DNA of 64,000 nt from Ochotona curzoniae (lineage: Eukaryota > Chordata > Mammalia > Lagomorpha > Ochotonidae), in the NCBI RefSeq assembly GCF_017591425.1, contig NW_024466459.1, forward strand, positions 4,650,001 to 4,714,000. Direction: 5' to 3'. The notes beneath the pieces are model-generated. The model did no database searches. It saw only the letters and a program-made list of their open reading frames with translations, and was not told where the DNA came from. The position numbers and the translations under genes are program-made. Shown here piece by piece: positions 40,301-45,329 of the stretch. Numbering within the stretch: the first letter of the stretch is position 1; each line of letters begins with the position of its first letter.

Positions 40301-40502
40301 AGGAAATACTACAAACACATTAATATTAATAGTTTCTTAAGGACAAAATATACCAACACAAAAGAGAGTGAAACCAAGCATAAGGAAAAGTGTAATTTAC
40401 CTGAACACTACTTTTTTTAGTCCTGCATTTAACTAGGTAATTCTTCAGCAGCAGTGTTCTGGTCTGTCTCCAAACCCCCACCTCCCTAATTGCAGTGGCC
40501 AT
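2846..40502 (-). CDS. ABCA5: ABCA5, 5' two thirds of the coding sequence (23 exons, partial at 3' end)
   Basis: ABC transporter subfamily A member 5, a full-size lipid-type exporter of late endosomes and lysosomes linked to cholesterol and sphingolipid handling; human loss-of-function is associated with congenital hypertrichosis (family knowledge). Twenty-three exons on the minus strand join with matching phases into 1105 codons without a stop. They agree almost residue for residue with human ABCA5 as I know it and need no indel. Visible parts: TM1 near residues 35-50, a long lumenal loop, TM segments at about 219-417, the first nucleotide-binding domain at about 480-710 (Walker A 514-522, Q563, LSGGQ 615-619, Walker B ending D639-E640, H671), TM7 at about 866-882, a second lumenal loop and the start of the next TM block. 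The last third, including the second nucleotide-binding domain, lies outside the window. The frame is intact, so the gene is probably functional. Confidence 0.97.
3920..4500 (+). mobile_element. Old L1M-type 3'UTR fragment split by a CA microsatellite
   Basis: Matches the familiar ancient L1 3' region: 'actagccaatttctaataag', 'cttatgacctggtaactgca', 'gaatgaaaacttatt', 'ccagggaattattctgagt', then 'cctgaaataccaaaattac'. The expansion at 4274-4325 sits inside it. It is antisense to ABCA5. Confidence 0.65.
4274..4325 (+). repeat. (CA)n microsatellite in ABCA5 intron 22
   Basis: About 26 pure CA units preceded by an alternating purine/pyrimidine gtacgcgcacgcacatg flank; likely polymorphic and Z-DNA-prone. 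Confidence 0.95.
4501..5596. other. ABCA5 intron 22 remainder, nothing recognised
   Basis: AT-rich. Open frames at 4559-4834 and 5032-5241 have no support. Confidence 0.5.
5597..5710 (-). CDS. ABCA5: ABCA5 coding exon 22 (residues 1011-1048)
   Basis: 114 nt, 38 codons, phase 0 to phase 0, from gtctttcag to CACAAG|GTAATG. It encodes the TM8 region ([20 protein letters not shown], then [12 protein letters not shown]). It is separated from exon 21 by a 4.5-kb intron filled with SINE copies and a GC-rich segment. Confidence 0.96.
6041..6240 (+). mobile_element. C-SINE, 3'-eroded
   Basis: Head 'ggaggccggcattatgatac', then 'ccagcattccatatgggaat' and 'cttccctgctaatagcctgg'; no tail. Confidence 0.75.
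6445..6757 (-). mobile_element. C-SINE
   Basis: Plus-strand 'tatttatttatttggaaggt' (A-tail complement), 'gtcagggctgggcgcagcca' and 'ctgtaacacagcgctggtcc' (head complement). Confidence 0.8.
6760..9079. other. ABCA5 intron 21, central part
   Basis: No exon, RNA gene or clear repeat recognised; several chance open frames of 60-112 codons. Confidence 0.5.
9080..9610. other. Unidentified GC-rich segment in ABCA5 intron 21
   Basis: About 530 bp of GC-rich sequence in an AT-rich intron, with sharp edges. The minus strand has a 102-codon open frame (9485-9177) with Glu/Lys- and Pro/Gln-rich composition, and other frames continue beyond it. This could be a retrocopy of a coding gene, but I do not recognise the protein and see no A tail or target duplication. 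Confidence 0.4.
10261..10398 (-). CDS. ABCA5: ABCA5 coding exon 21 (residues 965-1010)
   Basis: 138 nt, 46 codons, phase 0 to phase 0, from tattgcag to TTTCAG|GTAAGC. It encodes [20 protein letters not shown], then [20 protein letters not shown]. Two N-glycosylation sequons are visible (Asn973-Ser-Thr and Asn996-Val-Thr), fitting a lumenal position just before TM8. Confidence 0.96.
10594..10622 (+). repeat. (AT)n microsatellite
   Basis: An AT alternation interrupted once by aata, between ABCA5 exons 20 and 21. Confidence 0.9.
10821..10948 (-). CDS. ABCA5: ABCA5 coding exon 20 (residues 922-964)
   Basis: 128 nt, phase 1 to phase 0, from ctctactag to AAAGG|GTAAGA. It encodes second lumenal loop sequence: [20 protein letters not shown], then [20 protein letters not shown]. 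Asn953-type sequons seen in the neighbours are absent here apart from Asn-Asp-Ser, a possible site. Confidence 0.95.
11312..11638 (+). mobile_element. Full-length C-SINE with target-site duplication
   Basis: Head 'gggaccagcgcaatagccta', tail 'ccaataaaaataaataaatc'. The 13-bp duplication aaaaaattacata lies at 11299-11311 and 11639-11651. It is little diverged from the pika-type subfamily. Confidence 0.95.
11652..13614. other. ABCA5 intron 19, AT-rich part
   Basis: A degenerate (CATA)n-like patch at 12225-12300; otherwise nothing recognised. Confidence 0.5.
13615..13784 (-). CDS. ABCA5: ABCA5 coding exon 19 (TM7, residues 865-922)
   Basis: 170 nt, phase 2 to phase 1, from ccattccag to CACTG|GTGAGC. 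It encodes TM7 ([19 protein letters not shown], about 866-884), then the start of the second lumenal loop with [20 protein letters not shown] and [11 protein letters not shown]. The TM7 codons include a run of eight T. The frame is intact. Confidence 0.96.
14470..15330 (+). mobile_element. Possible ancient L1-related segment
   Basis: T-rich, low-complexity-like sequence with recurring 'ttcttctgaattctttttt' and 'ttgctgaatttcc' style strings resembling old L1 internal or 5' sequence. Strand and family are uncertain and no ORF survives. Confidence 0.3.
16002..16203 (-). CDS. ABCA5: ABCA5 coding exon 18 (residues 798-865)
   Basis: 202 nt, phase 1 to phase 2, from acaaatag to CAGT|GTAAGT. It encodes the cytosolic linker before the second membrane half: [16 protein letters not shown], a Glu/Ser-rich stretch, then the string [20 protein letters not shown] leading up to TM7. 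The human protein as I recall it reads TQQPLEEEM at the site that is TQQQQDEEM here, so the linker is variable. A nested SINE pair lies about 110 nt upstream of this exon. Confidence 0.95.
16310..16945 (-). mobile_element. Old C-SINE interrupted by a younger C-SINE
   Basis: The reverse-complement older copy is split: its tail half is 16310-16416 and its head half 16771-16945 ('ggatttgaaccagtaccata', 'aatctgctatgtcac'). The younger copy occupies the middle. Confidence 0.85.
16417..16756 (+). mobile_element. Young C-SINE nested in an older C-SINE
   Basis: Nearly intact copy with recognisable RNA polymerase III boxes: A-box-like tggcgcaagtgg (16429-16440) and B-box-like ggttctaatcc (16485-16495). 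A long pure A tail runs into the duplication. The 14-bp target duplication aaaagccagtccag is perfect at 16403-16416 and 16757-16770. Its head variant 'gcgcggtggcgcaagtggtt' differs from the other copies in the window, suggesting a recent subfamily. Confidence 0.97.
17085..17360 (+). mobile_element. Probable ancient L1M 3'UTR fragment
   Basis: Degenerate match to the old L1 3' region ('tttataacatttttagcaga', 'aatgcataaatggttgtaaa', 'catacactgtgatagatata'). It is antisense to ABCA5. Confidence 0.45.
17361..18380. other. ABCA5 intron 17 remainder
   Basis: Pyrimidine-rich plus strand at 17460-18240; no named repeat or gene recognised. Confidence 0.45.
18381..18500 (-). CDS. ABCA5: ABCA5 coding exon 17 (residues 758-798)
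   Basis: 120 nt, phase 1 to phase 1, from aaattttag to GCAG|GTAAAA. It encodes [20 protein letters not shown], then [19 protein letters not shown], the conserved '[11 protein letters not shown]' element that closes the first cytosolic regulatory domain of ABCA transporters. Confidence 0.97.
18615..18915 (+). mobile_element. Old C-SINE
   Basis: 'ggggcaggtgttttagtgca' head, 'ctgccaatgtgctgggcaat' and 'actaataaataactagatct' tail; strongly diverged. Confidence 0.75.
18985..19232 (-). mobile_element. C-SINE, tail-truncated
   Basis: Plus-strand 'taggtctcccacttggatgg', 'gcatgagcaggcagctggac' and 'aacccactgcattgcaatgc'. It lies tail-to-tail with the neighbouring plus-strand SINE. Confidence 0.75.
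19233..20737. other. ABCA5 intron 16 remainder, nothing recognised
   Basis: AT-rich sequence without supportable features. Confidence 0.5.
20738..20877 (-). CDS. ABCA5: ABCA5 coding exon 16 (residues 711-758)
   Basis: 140 nt, phase 2 to phase 1, from tttctctag to TCAG|GTATTG. It encodes a regulatory-type segment after the first nucleotide-binding domain, with [20 protein letters not shown], the LLQQNDQQ string and [11 protein letters not shown]. It is well conserved with human ABCA5. Confidence 0.96.
21064..21154 (-). CDS. ABCA5: ABCA5 coding exon 15 (residues 681-711)
   Basis: 91 nt, phase 1 to phase 2, from tgtttacag to CTGAG|GTATAA. It encodes [20 protein letters not shown] and SKWGIGYRL, the C-terminal end of nucleotide-binding domain 1 that follows the H-loop helix. 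Confidence 0.97.
21155..22084. other. ABCA5 intron 14, nothing recognised
   Basis: AT-rich sequence; no repeats or genes recognised. Confidence 0.5.
22085..22223 (-). CDS. ABCA5: ABCA5 coding exon 14 (Walker B, D-loop, H-loop; residues 635-681)
   Basis: 139 nt, phase 0 to phase 1, from cctcatag to GCTG|GTGAGA. It contains Walker B ILLLDEP (635-641, catalytic Glu640), the D-loop region TAGMDP and the H-loop [12 protein letters not shown] (His671). All catalytic residues of nucleotide-binding domain 1 are present. Confidence 0.98.
22224..23407. other. ABCA5 intron 13
   Basis: Apart from the weak SINE-like part near 23 kb, nothing recognised. Likewise introns 12 (23528-24070) and 11 (24247-25412). 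Confidence 0.45.
22945..23155 (-). mobile_element. Possible degraded C-SINE fragment
   Basis: Plus-strand 'attctttttatttgagcgac' and 'gcagggaagcagcaggctga' suggest a scrambled, internally deleted reverse C repeat. The match is weak. Confidence 0.35.
23408..23527 (-). CDS. ABCA5: ABCA5 coding exon 13 (ABC signature, residues 595-634)
   Basis: 120 nt, exactly 40 codons, phase 0 to phase 0, from tttttacag to CCAAAG|GTAAAT. It carries the signature motif LSGGQKRK at 615-622, which completes the composite ATP site, and ends at GIAVLGNPK before Walker B. Confidence 0.98.
24071..24246 (-). CDS. ABCA5: ABCA5 coding exon 12 (Q-loop, residues 536-594)
   Basis: 176 nt, phase 1 to phase 0. It encodes [19 protein letters not shown], then [20 protein letters not shown] with the Q-loop glutamine at 563, then the alpha-helical subdomain start. 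The donor GAA|GTACGT departs from the usual GTAAGT/GTGAGT at positions +3 to +5, so it is a weaker site than the others in this gene. The next exon still joins in frame (QE|VQK, as in the human protein). Confidence 0.96.
25413..25523 (-). CDS. ABCA5: ABCA5 coding exon 11 (Walker A, residues 499-536)
   Basis: 111 nt, phase 1 to phase 1, from cttaattag to GAAG|GTAAGA. It carries the ATP-binding P-loop GHSGTGKST at residues 514-522, preceded by [14 protein letters not shown] and followed by [13 protein letters not shown]. The catalytic Lys520 is intact. Confidence 0.98.
25735..26745 (+). pseudogene. HSP90AA1P: HSP90AA1 processed pseudogene (5'-truncated), antisense in ABCA5 intron 10
   Basis: Decayed retrocopy of cytosolic HSP90-alpha, covering its C-terminal third and part of the 3'UTR with no introns. 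Recognisable remnants, in order: VSLKD then a stop (about 25797), an altered 'ITGE..DQ' region with ERLRK-like coding (about 25858-25915), [18 protein letters not shown] (about 25975-26028), the KKKQE stretch, a degraded NRLVTSP..TAN region (about 26093-26147), NSTM-like, ending in [14 protein letters not shown] (about 26384-26432). Stops and shifts interrupt the frame. About 50 nt appear to be lost between two GAGAAAAA repeats (about 26060). A 16-bp unit, gatcatgggaactcag, is duplicated at about 26157-26188. 3'UTR similarity continues to about 26745. No poly(A) tail or target duplication is obvious. The 5' limit is uncertain. Confidence 0.85.
26746..28571. other. ABCA5 intron 10 downstream of the HSP90AA1 pseudogene
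   Basis: No gene recognised. The open frame at 27682-27455 (minus) has unusual CG-containing sequence around it (27530-27750), but I cannot assign it. Confidence 0.45.
28572..28630 (-). CDS. ABCA5: ABCA5 coding exon 10 (residues 479-499)
   Basis: 59 nt, phase 2 to phase 1, from gtttttcag to AGAA|GTAAGT. This small exon encodes [19 protein letters not shown], the first beta strand of nucleotide-binding domain 1, including the aromatic A-loop region (Tyr487) that stacks on ATP in this family. Confidence 0.96.
29225..29533 (+). mobile_element. C-SINE about 80 bp downstream of ABCA5 exon 9
   Basis: 'caggttcaagtcccagctac', 'ctgtcaatggcctgggaaag' and 'ctctctcctctctctcaaat' with an A-rich end; moderately diverged. 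Confidence 0.8.
29612..29780 (-). CDS. ABCA5: ABCA5 coding exon 9 (residues 423-479)
   Basis: 169 nt, phase 1 to phase 2, from gtttttcag to ATAAG|GTATGA. It encodes the cytosolic linker between the first membrane domain and the first nucleotide-binding domain: [17 protein letters not shown], a Lys/Arg-rich stretch, then [19 protein letters not shown]. Confidence 0.97.
30368..30515 (-). CDS. ABCA5: ABCA5 coding exon 8 (residues 374-423)
   Basis: 148 nt, phase 0 to phase 1, from atttttcag to CCAG|GTATGT. It encodes a short lumenal loop ([19 protein letters not shown]) with a sequon at Asn388, then the last helix of the first membrane domain (about 395-417), ending in the ABCA hallmark YLDQVIPG that leads into the cytosol. 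Confidence 0.97.
30516..31611. other. ABCA5 intron 7 remainder, nothing recognised
   Basis: AT-rich sequence without supportable features. Confidence 0.5.
31612..31935 (+). mobile_element. C-SINE about 60 bp from the donor of ABCA5 exon 7
   Basis: 'gggcctgacatactagccta' head and 'ctgactttccaataaataaa' tail. The flanks agctgcatg and agctacatg look like an imperfect target duplication. Confidence 0.9.
32000..32188 (-). CDS. ABCA5: ABCA5 coding exon 7 (residues 311-373)
   Basis: 189 nt, phase 0 to phase 0 (63 codons), from attttatag to CACAG|GTAGGT. It encodes membrane sequence with a short cytosolic FKKSKHVG turn and a helix at about 330-350 ([19 protein letters not shown]), then the re-entry string [22 protein letters not shown] lies downstream with its 3' end about 60 nt from the donor (31612-31935, antisense). 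Confidence 0.97.
32550..32722 (-). mobile_element. 5'-truncated C-SINE (left arm of an inverted pair)
   Basis: Plus-strand 'agatttatccatttttattt', 'ctgctttcccaggccataag'; the head portion is missing. It abuts a plus-strand copy. Confidence 0.75.
32730..32965 (+). mobile_element. C-SINE, internally shortened (right arm of an inverted pair)
   Basis: 'gcagcagcttaagctgctgc' head, 'tccagttccctgctaataca' and 'caaataaaaataaatcttca' tail. With the preceding copy it forms a head-to-head pair. Confidence 0.8.
33395..33536 (-). CDS. ABCA5: ABCA5 coding exon 6 (residues 263-310)
   Basis: 142 nt, phase 2 to phase 0, from gcattttag to GCATCT|GTAAGT. It encodes two closely spaced membrane helices (about 264-284 and 291-307) that start at [18 protein letters not shown] full-length C-SINE is inserted in the intron just upstream (33587-33910, same orientation as the gene). 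Confidence 0.97.
33587..33910 (-). mobile_element. Full-length C-SINE, sense to ABCA5, just upstream of exon 6
   Basis: Plus-strand 'aagatttatttatttttatt' tail complement, 'gatcttccgtccaatgattc', 'gctgctaggccaccacgcca' head complement. The flanks caaatacatatttt and caaatgcatatatttt look like a target duplication. Confidence 0.92.
33965..34153 (+). mobile_element. C-SINE 3' half
   Basis: 'gggctcctggtctgagttct', 'agctgacccagttcc' and a 17-A tail at 34137-34153; the 5' half is absent. Confidence 0.6.
34684..34913 (-). CDS. ABCA5: ABCA5 coding exon 5 (residues 187-262)
   Basis: 230 nt, phase 0 to phase 2, from aatcacag to TTTTG|GTATGT. It finishes the first lumenal loop and enters the membrane at about residues 219-241 ([18 protein letters not shown]). 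The cytosolic coupling stretch [18 protein letters not shown] follows; it corresponds to the conserved 'EKE..LKE.MK.MGL' region of ABCA proteins. Asn190-Val-Ser is a possible glycosylation sequon. Confidence 0.97.
35435..35642 (-). mobile_element. C-SINE fragment next to the exon 4 donor
   Basis: Plus-strand 'actccccaaatgactgcaat', 'aggtctcccacgaggatggc', 'cattagcagggagctaggaa'. The head is missing; it ends about 18 nt from exon 4 (35660) and is sense to the gene. Confidence 0.8.
35660..35748 (-). CDS. ABCA5: ABCA5 coding exon 4 (residues 157-186)
   Basis: 89 nt, phase 1 to phase 0, from ccaatag to TTCAG|GTACAT. It encodes the cysteine-containing lumenal string [16 protein letters not shown] followed by [13 protein letters not shown]. 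The donor is followed within about 20 nt by the remnant of a sense-oriented C-SINE (35435-35640), so a mobile element sits almost on the 5' splice site. Confidence 0.96.
36524..36685 (-). CDS. ABCA5: ABCA5 coding exon 3 (residues 103-156)
   Basis: 162 nt, phase 1 to phase 1, bounded by ttttacag and AGAG|GTGAGT. It encodes lumenal-loop sequence with the conserved [15 protein letters not shown] and [16 protein letters not shown] strings of ABCA5. The segment around residues 114-125 is the least conserved part of this exon against the human protein as I remember it. Confidence 0.95.
36686..37464. other. ABCA5 intron 2 before the L1, nothing recognised
   Basis: AT-rich. Intron 3 (35749-36523) is likewise blank except for a short direct repeat at 36444-36490. 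Confidence 0.5.
37465..38905 (+). mobile_element. L1 3' fragment (ORF2 tail plus 3'UTR), 1.4 kb
   Basis: Contiguous L1 sequence: the ORF2 C-terminal region including 'ggactacatcaaactgagaa', 'ttcaaaagaaaaaattcaaa', 'gaaataaatatcaaaacc', 'gttggcagggatgtg', 'ccagctattccactcctggg' and 'ggaaacaacccagatgcctg'. A 3'UTR follows with a G-rich stretch at 38780-38850 and an A-rich end at 38878-38900. ORF2 is broken; its longest open piece is 156 codons (37898-38368). It is 5'-truncated, as most L1 copies are, and antisense to ABCA5 in intron 2. Confidence 0.85.
39066..39270 (-). CDS. ABCA5: ABCA5 coding exon 2 (residues 35-102)
   Basis: The acceptor tttattatag and donor G|GTATTG enclose 205 nt (phase 0 to phase 1). 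It encodes the first membrane segment (residues 35-50, [16 protein letters not shown]) and the start of the large lumenal loop. The loop contains the ABCA5-typical HPNKKYEE motif and an N-glycosylation sequon (Asn86-Ile-Thr). The TM1 codons include a run of eight T, a slippage-prone stretch, but the frame is intact. Confidence 0.96.
39271..40084. other. ABCA5 intron 1 (coding), nothing recognised
   Basis: AT-rich sequence between coding exons 1 and 2. Confidence 0.5.
40085..40215 (+). mobile_element. Short L1 3' terminus
   Basis: Purine-rich gaagagagaaggaggaaagg followed by 'gggggaaccctatacctaca' and an A-rich end, parallel to the end of the larger L1 at 38840-38895. It is antisense to ABCA5. 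Confidence 0.5.
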
Positions 40503-40516
40503 GCTTTTGGATCAAC
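40401..40516 (-). CDS. ABCA5: ABCA5 coding exon 1 (start codon, residues 1-34)
   Basis: The ATG is at 40502-40500 and the CDS part is 40502-40401 (34 codons, starting [20 protein letters not shown]). The start has A at -3 and G at +4, a strong Kozak context. An in-frame TGA lies only four codons upstream (40514-40512), which fixes the start. A pyrimidine-rich acceptor (ccatttttag) ends at 40517, giving about 14 nt of 5'UTR in this exon. The donor is CAG|GTAAAT, phase 0. It encodes the cytosolic N-terminus just before TM1. Human ABCA5 has Ser at residue 2; here it is Ala. Confidence 0.95.
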
Positions 40517-40692
40517 CTAAAAATGGGTGGAGGGAAAAACAAACCAACCTGAAATCAAACAATAAAGCAATAAACTGCATGTCAGTATGCAGAGATGCTT
40601 CAGTCCCACATAAATTAAGACATTAAAAAACACCTTCTAGCACATCTCTCCAATCTGGATAGAATGGATAAAGGAACACTTTAAGGATTCTA

Positions 40693-40723
40693 AACACACA
40701 CACACACACATACACACACACAC
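40693..40723 (+). repeat. (CA)n microsatellite upstream of ABCA5 exon 1
   Basis: CA tract with one TA interruption, about 180 bp upstream of the first coding exon on the transcript side. Confidence 0.9.
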
Positions 40724-40799
40724 CCAGCCTGATAGCAAGGGTCAGGGAGTGGGAGGTAGGAAGGAGACCAGAATTTGAAATACCACCAAACCTGCAAGG

Positions 40800-42000
40800 A
40801 GGTTATCATTTTTTCTCTTTTGGTATCTGTGGCTTCAGCAATAGCAAACGCAAATCTTAATGCTCAAGGAGAATGGAGAAATGCCAAAACTGTTTTCTGT
40901 GCTTTTCAGTGTGCCCATCCCCAAACGATCCCGTGATGGCAGCACCAGCCTAAGAAGTCTACTGAGGGCAAGACTGAACTCTGGAACCTTCCTCTCCAAT
41001 GGGAACTAGGGTTACAGGAGATATGGCCAACCCCAACTGTTTTTCCTCTCTGCTCCTTGCATTGGGCCCTGAATGTGGTGCTTGCACTTGTAAAAGTGCC
41101 CAAAATTTCTGGCTAGAGGATGGAAAAAACAGCCACAAGGAAAGAAAATGTAGCAGGAGCATAAATAAAGAGGAGGCCAGGAAAGCATCAAAGAGTTGGT
41201 TATCAATTCCTAGACTCTTATATGGATTCAACGCCATTTTTGCTAACACACGACTTAACTTACCAGCCTTAACCACCAACCTTATCAGACTTAACCTACC
41301 AGACTTGCTTAAACTATCAGCCAGGCCACTGCCAAGGTGCAGACTAGTCACTGCATGGAACACACAGGACAGATCAAAACACACTGAAATTACAAACCAC
41401 AGTTCAAATAAAGTGGGTGGAAACTTGGGGTCTGACCGTGTAACCAGACCAATGCATCCTTCTTTACCCTTTTTATGTTCTGATTAACAAAAGCAAACTA
41501 CTGAGCAAGCCTGTGACTATAGTGTCCGTGTAAAGAAATACTGTTTGCTTACAATAAATTCCAAAAACTGGCTTTGAAAGTCAAGTGTAGTTGCAAAGTA
41601 ATGCGGTCCTTCCTGTTCAGCATGATGAGACATTTAAATCTGTTGTAACAAATTGCAAAGAGACACAAAGGGCAGGATGCCCACAGGCTCCAACATATGT
41701 GGGCTTCATCTTGATTAAGGAAGAAAAACCAATATCTCCTAACACAATACTTTGTCTCTTTCAGATCTCAGCCAAATATCTCCTGACTGCTCAGTGTCAC
41801 CAACATCCATTAGTCCTTCCTCATGATAAAGCTGAGCCATGAAGCAAGTTTCCTGTCCAGGATACCCTGTTTAAGAGATCAGCTCCAGCACCTGGGTCAT
41901 TGTCCCACCCTCCTTAAACACCCTCGCTGAGCTAGATGTCCCAGGGATGCTGATCTGTTCCTTCCTCATCCACTGCAAGAGTAACTTCCCTCTTCCTTTA
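40800..42000. other. Presumed 5' intron of ABCA5, unidentified segment
   Basis: Overlapping chance open frames on both strands at 40959-41487 (141 and 162 codons). The sequence is not a recognised gene; an unrecognised LTR-type repeat is possible. Confidence 0.35.
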
Positions 42001-42059
42001 CCCTCATACCTTGCCCTCATCATTTTGATTCAACATTGGGTCCAGGAACATAAGTTTTC

Positions 42060-42765
42060 ATGATAAATAATAAGACATTATTTGCAAGAAAATAATAAGT
42101 TAAAGGAGAGTGGATTTCACAAAAGAACACTAGAGAAACAGAAATACAAACTGCTGCGAAAAACAGTTTGACCATTCCTTGAAAATTAAAGAGAATTAGC
42201 ATATTACCACACAATTTCATTCCTTGGTATATAACAAAATAAAACCAGAGACTCAAACAAGTACATGTTCAAACAGATTCACAAGAAAACTACTTATAGT
42301 AGCTAAGAGGCAGAAAAAGATCAAACGCCCATCAACAGGTGGATGCACAAACTGCACATGCCGTATGAGGCCACTTCAAACATTTACAGACAAAATGGAA
42401 TTAAACACAGTGAGTTTCCCATAAACTTTCTGAATATTCCTTGTTTAAACACAATTGGTATTATTCAGCCATCAAAACAAAGGAGGCACTGATCAAAATG
42501 TGCATGGACCTCCAAAACATTATACTAAGTGTAAGAGATTAGACACAAAAGGTTAAACATAACTGATTCCATTTATATAACTCCTAAGATAAAGTAACTA
42601 ATAGAGACAGATCGCAGATAGTTGGTTGCCAACAGCTAGGGGACACAGAGAACAAGGAGAAACTAATTGTTTAACATGTAACACTTGGGATGGAATACTG
42701 AAACTCATTCCATCTGAACAAACAGTTTAACAGGTAAAACTGTATGACCTATTTACTGCTAGTCA
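42060..42765 (+). mobile_element. Old L1M-type 3'UTR fragment in ABCA5 5' intron
   Basis: Contains 'acagtttgaccattccttga', 'gaaaaagatcaaacgcccat', 'ggtattattcagccatcaaa', 'ctgattccatttatataac' and 'ggttgccaacagctagggga', all typical of ancient L1 3' regions. It is antisense to ABCA5. Confidence 0.7.
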
Positions 42766-45101
42766 CAGGTTGAATTAACCCCTTCTGGAGTATGTTTATC
42801 CTTTGAAGACCCTCAGAACCCTTCCCGCCTATAGACCACTGCTGGAGCTCTCTCAGTTCTTCAGAGAGGTCTCATTAGAGTACTGAAAGCAAACTGGCCA
42901 GCGACTCGTCCCAATTTCAGTGGTCTCTGGTCAAATATGTACAGCGTGGAGGCCGAGGAGCTCCGCACACCAAGAGGTAGGACACACTGCAAAAGTACTA
43001 CAAATTTCCAAACTTGAGAAGTCAAGAGTAGAAAACATACTAAAAAACAAATACTCCAACAGTAAAGACTTGATAATCACCTTTATTTAGGCAAGCATGT
43101 GGGAAGTAAGCAGGAGGGAAGAGAGAGGGGTGAAAAAGGAAAAAAAAGAAAGCCACACCCATTTCAGGATTTGCTACAAAACAAACACAGAAACACCAAT
43201 CAAAATAGCAAAAACATTCTCAAGTAAACTGCCAAAGTACATTGTTGTAATGGACACCACTAAATTATTCACTCAAATTGAATACTCAACGCTTAAACTC
43301 TTGGTTTTAAGAAAAATGACTCCTGGCAAAGACACTGAAGGGAGACTTGCCAATGGCCATTTCTGTAATATATCAATGTGCACACACACTCCATGCTTCT
43401 AAAGTAGAATTTTTATTCCTCATCCACCAACCTCACACACATACAAATCACTCCTCTACCACTAATCTTGAGCTAGGTGAGTTAAATTTTCTCCAAGCAG
43501 GAATTTACACATAGACACCAAAAGTCACGAGAAGTGAGTTATTTAAAAAACAGGTTCTTGCAGTCTTGCCCCCAAATTTCCTCCCTGTCCTTTGCTGAAG
43601 TGTGTTAAATTCCCTATTATCTCAATTTATTTTCATTTTGACTTAAGTCATCCAGAATACATTTCACTTATTTCATGACACGCCATGATAACCCTACATA
43701 ATACAATAAAATAACCCCAATAAATTTAAATATATTTCTGCATGTAGAGACTCAATTTTGGAAACCTATGTTTATTTTTGTGAAAGTAGAATTAACATAC
43801 AATCTTAGAAATCAAGTCATCGTGACATTTAGGATCATCCATGCAGGGATGCTGTGGGGTGCGAGAGAGGTCACACCATTCCTTAGGATGCACTTTACTT
43901 GCCAAGCTTGGCATTGGCAGCGCCCATTACGCTAGGAACCATCAACATGCTTGGAGTCCTGCCTTCCTAATTACTAGTTGTAGGTACTAGGTAAGCATTC
44001 ATCTGATGACAACAGAAATTAGCAAATGAAAACTCACAGTGGTAATCCAGTCTGAATCCTGCGAGTAAGAAATGGTCATTACTGTGAAATCTGTCCATTA
44101 AACTGAAAACCTATGTTCCAGCTTCCCCAGCAATATAAAACATCTTAACATCTTACAAAGCTGCAGACATTCACCTTCTCCTGGCTTCTCTGTCCAATCC
44201 CATCACTGCTAGGCCTCACCTCTCCTGCAAGTCTTGAGAGTACACAAATTAGAAATACAAAGTATCTTCGCATTCACTTCTTCCACCGACTCGCCCAAGC
44301 AGTGAACAGAGGGTGAGGAATACAGACATACGTGAGCGGTGTTCAGCAGCTACCCGTCCTCGGAGTCTGCCTGTGGGAGCCAGGAGCAAGTGGGTACTCA
44401 ATGTGGGACTCACGTGTGGGTGCCACACACAGAACCGCTTGGGCAACACTGCTGCATCTCGGGGCCTCGCTCGGTGGGCAGCAGGGGTTAGGAGTCGAAA
44501 GGCCAAGGTGAAAGCTGCACACCGAGCGGAGGTTCTCAAAGGAGGGGGGCGGGTCTCAGCAGCTATATATATATATATATACCCACTCCGAAGTTTAAAG
44601 CATTCACTACCTGGATCTTTACAGAAAAATGCTGCCAACTCCTGCTACCAGTTAAAAGGCAGTGAAGTAGAGGAACTGAGGAAGGCAGCATGGTCATTTC
44701 ACATTCACTAAAGGATTTTATGAACCGGAAACACATTACACAGGAACCCCGCCACCCCAATTTCTGCACTCACATGCGGTGCCCTACATTTCCTTTACTG
44801 CAGTTTTCACACCCACCCAAGTGGAGCTGTTTAATTTCCTAGCAATCGTATATTTCACTAGTTCCCTTACTCCTCCGATCCACAAACACTGAAGCTTTCA
44901 TTTGCAGCTTCAAGTCCTTCTTCAATGAGAAAACTGAAGCAAATACAAAATTCTTCAAACTTCTCACTATTCCTTACATAAACCTACCTACATCTGTGTC
45001 CAAAACAATGATTTACATTTCAGTAATGTGCCAGTTCAGCCTGAACTCAAGACTCTGGTTTTACAAGAACATTTAACTAGGACAATTTAACTGGAATCTG
45101 G
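42766..45101. other. Presumed 5' intron of ABCA5, nothing recognised
   Basis: No supportable gene. The segment at 44290-44560 has raised GC and CG content but no identifiable coding sequence. Confidence 0.4.
44563..44581 (+). repeat. (AT)n microsatellite
   Basis: About nine TA units in a moderately GC-rich stretch. Confidence 0.85.
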
Positions 45102-45116
45102 TATTATCTGTACTTT

Positions 45117-45313
45117 ATTTTTAAAGATTTATTTTGTTTTTATTGGACAGTCAGTTATACAGACAGGAAAATATTCTGCCCAATGATTTCACTCCCCAAA
45201 CGGCCGCAATGGGCGAAGTGGGGCCACCGGGATTAGAACCAGTGCCCATATGGGATCCCGGTGCATGCAAGGCGAGGACTTTAGCCACTGGGCTTCTGCG
45301 CTGGGCTGGGCCT
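45117..45313 (-). mobile_element. Internally deleted C-SINE with target-site duplication
   Basis: Tail ('aaagattt') and head ('gggatcccggtgcatgcaag') are present but about 120 bp of the body is gone (jump at about 45215). The 15-bp duplication tattatctgtacttt lies at 45102-45116 and 45314-45328, so the element inserted as a unit. Confidence 0.92.
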
Positions 45314-45329
45314 TATTATCTGTACTTTT

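Noticed and set aside
40959..41487. Overlapping 141- and 162-codon frames on opposite strands
   Set aside because: No recognisable domain and no splice context; both strands open over the same bases suggests chance.
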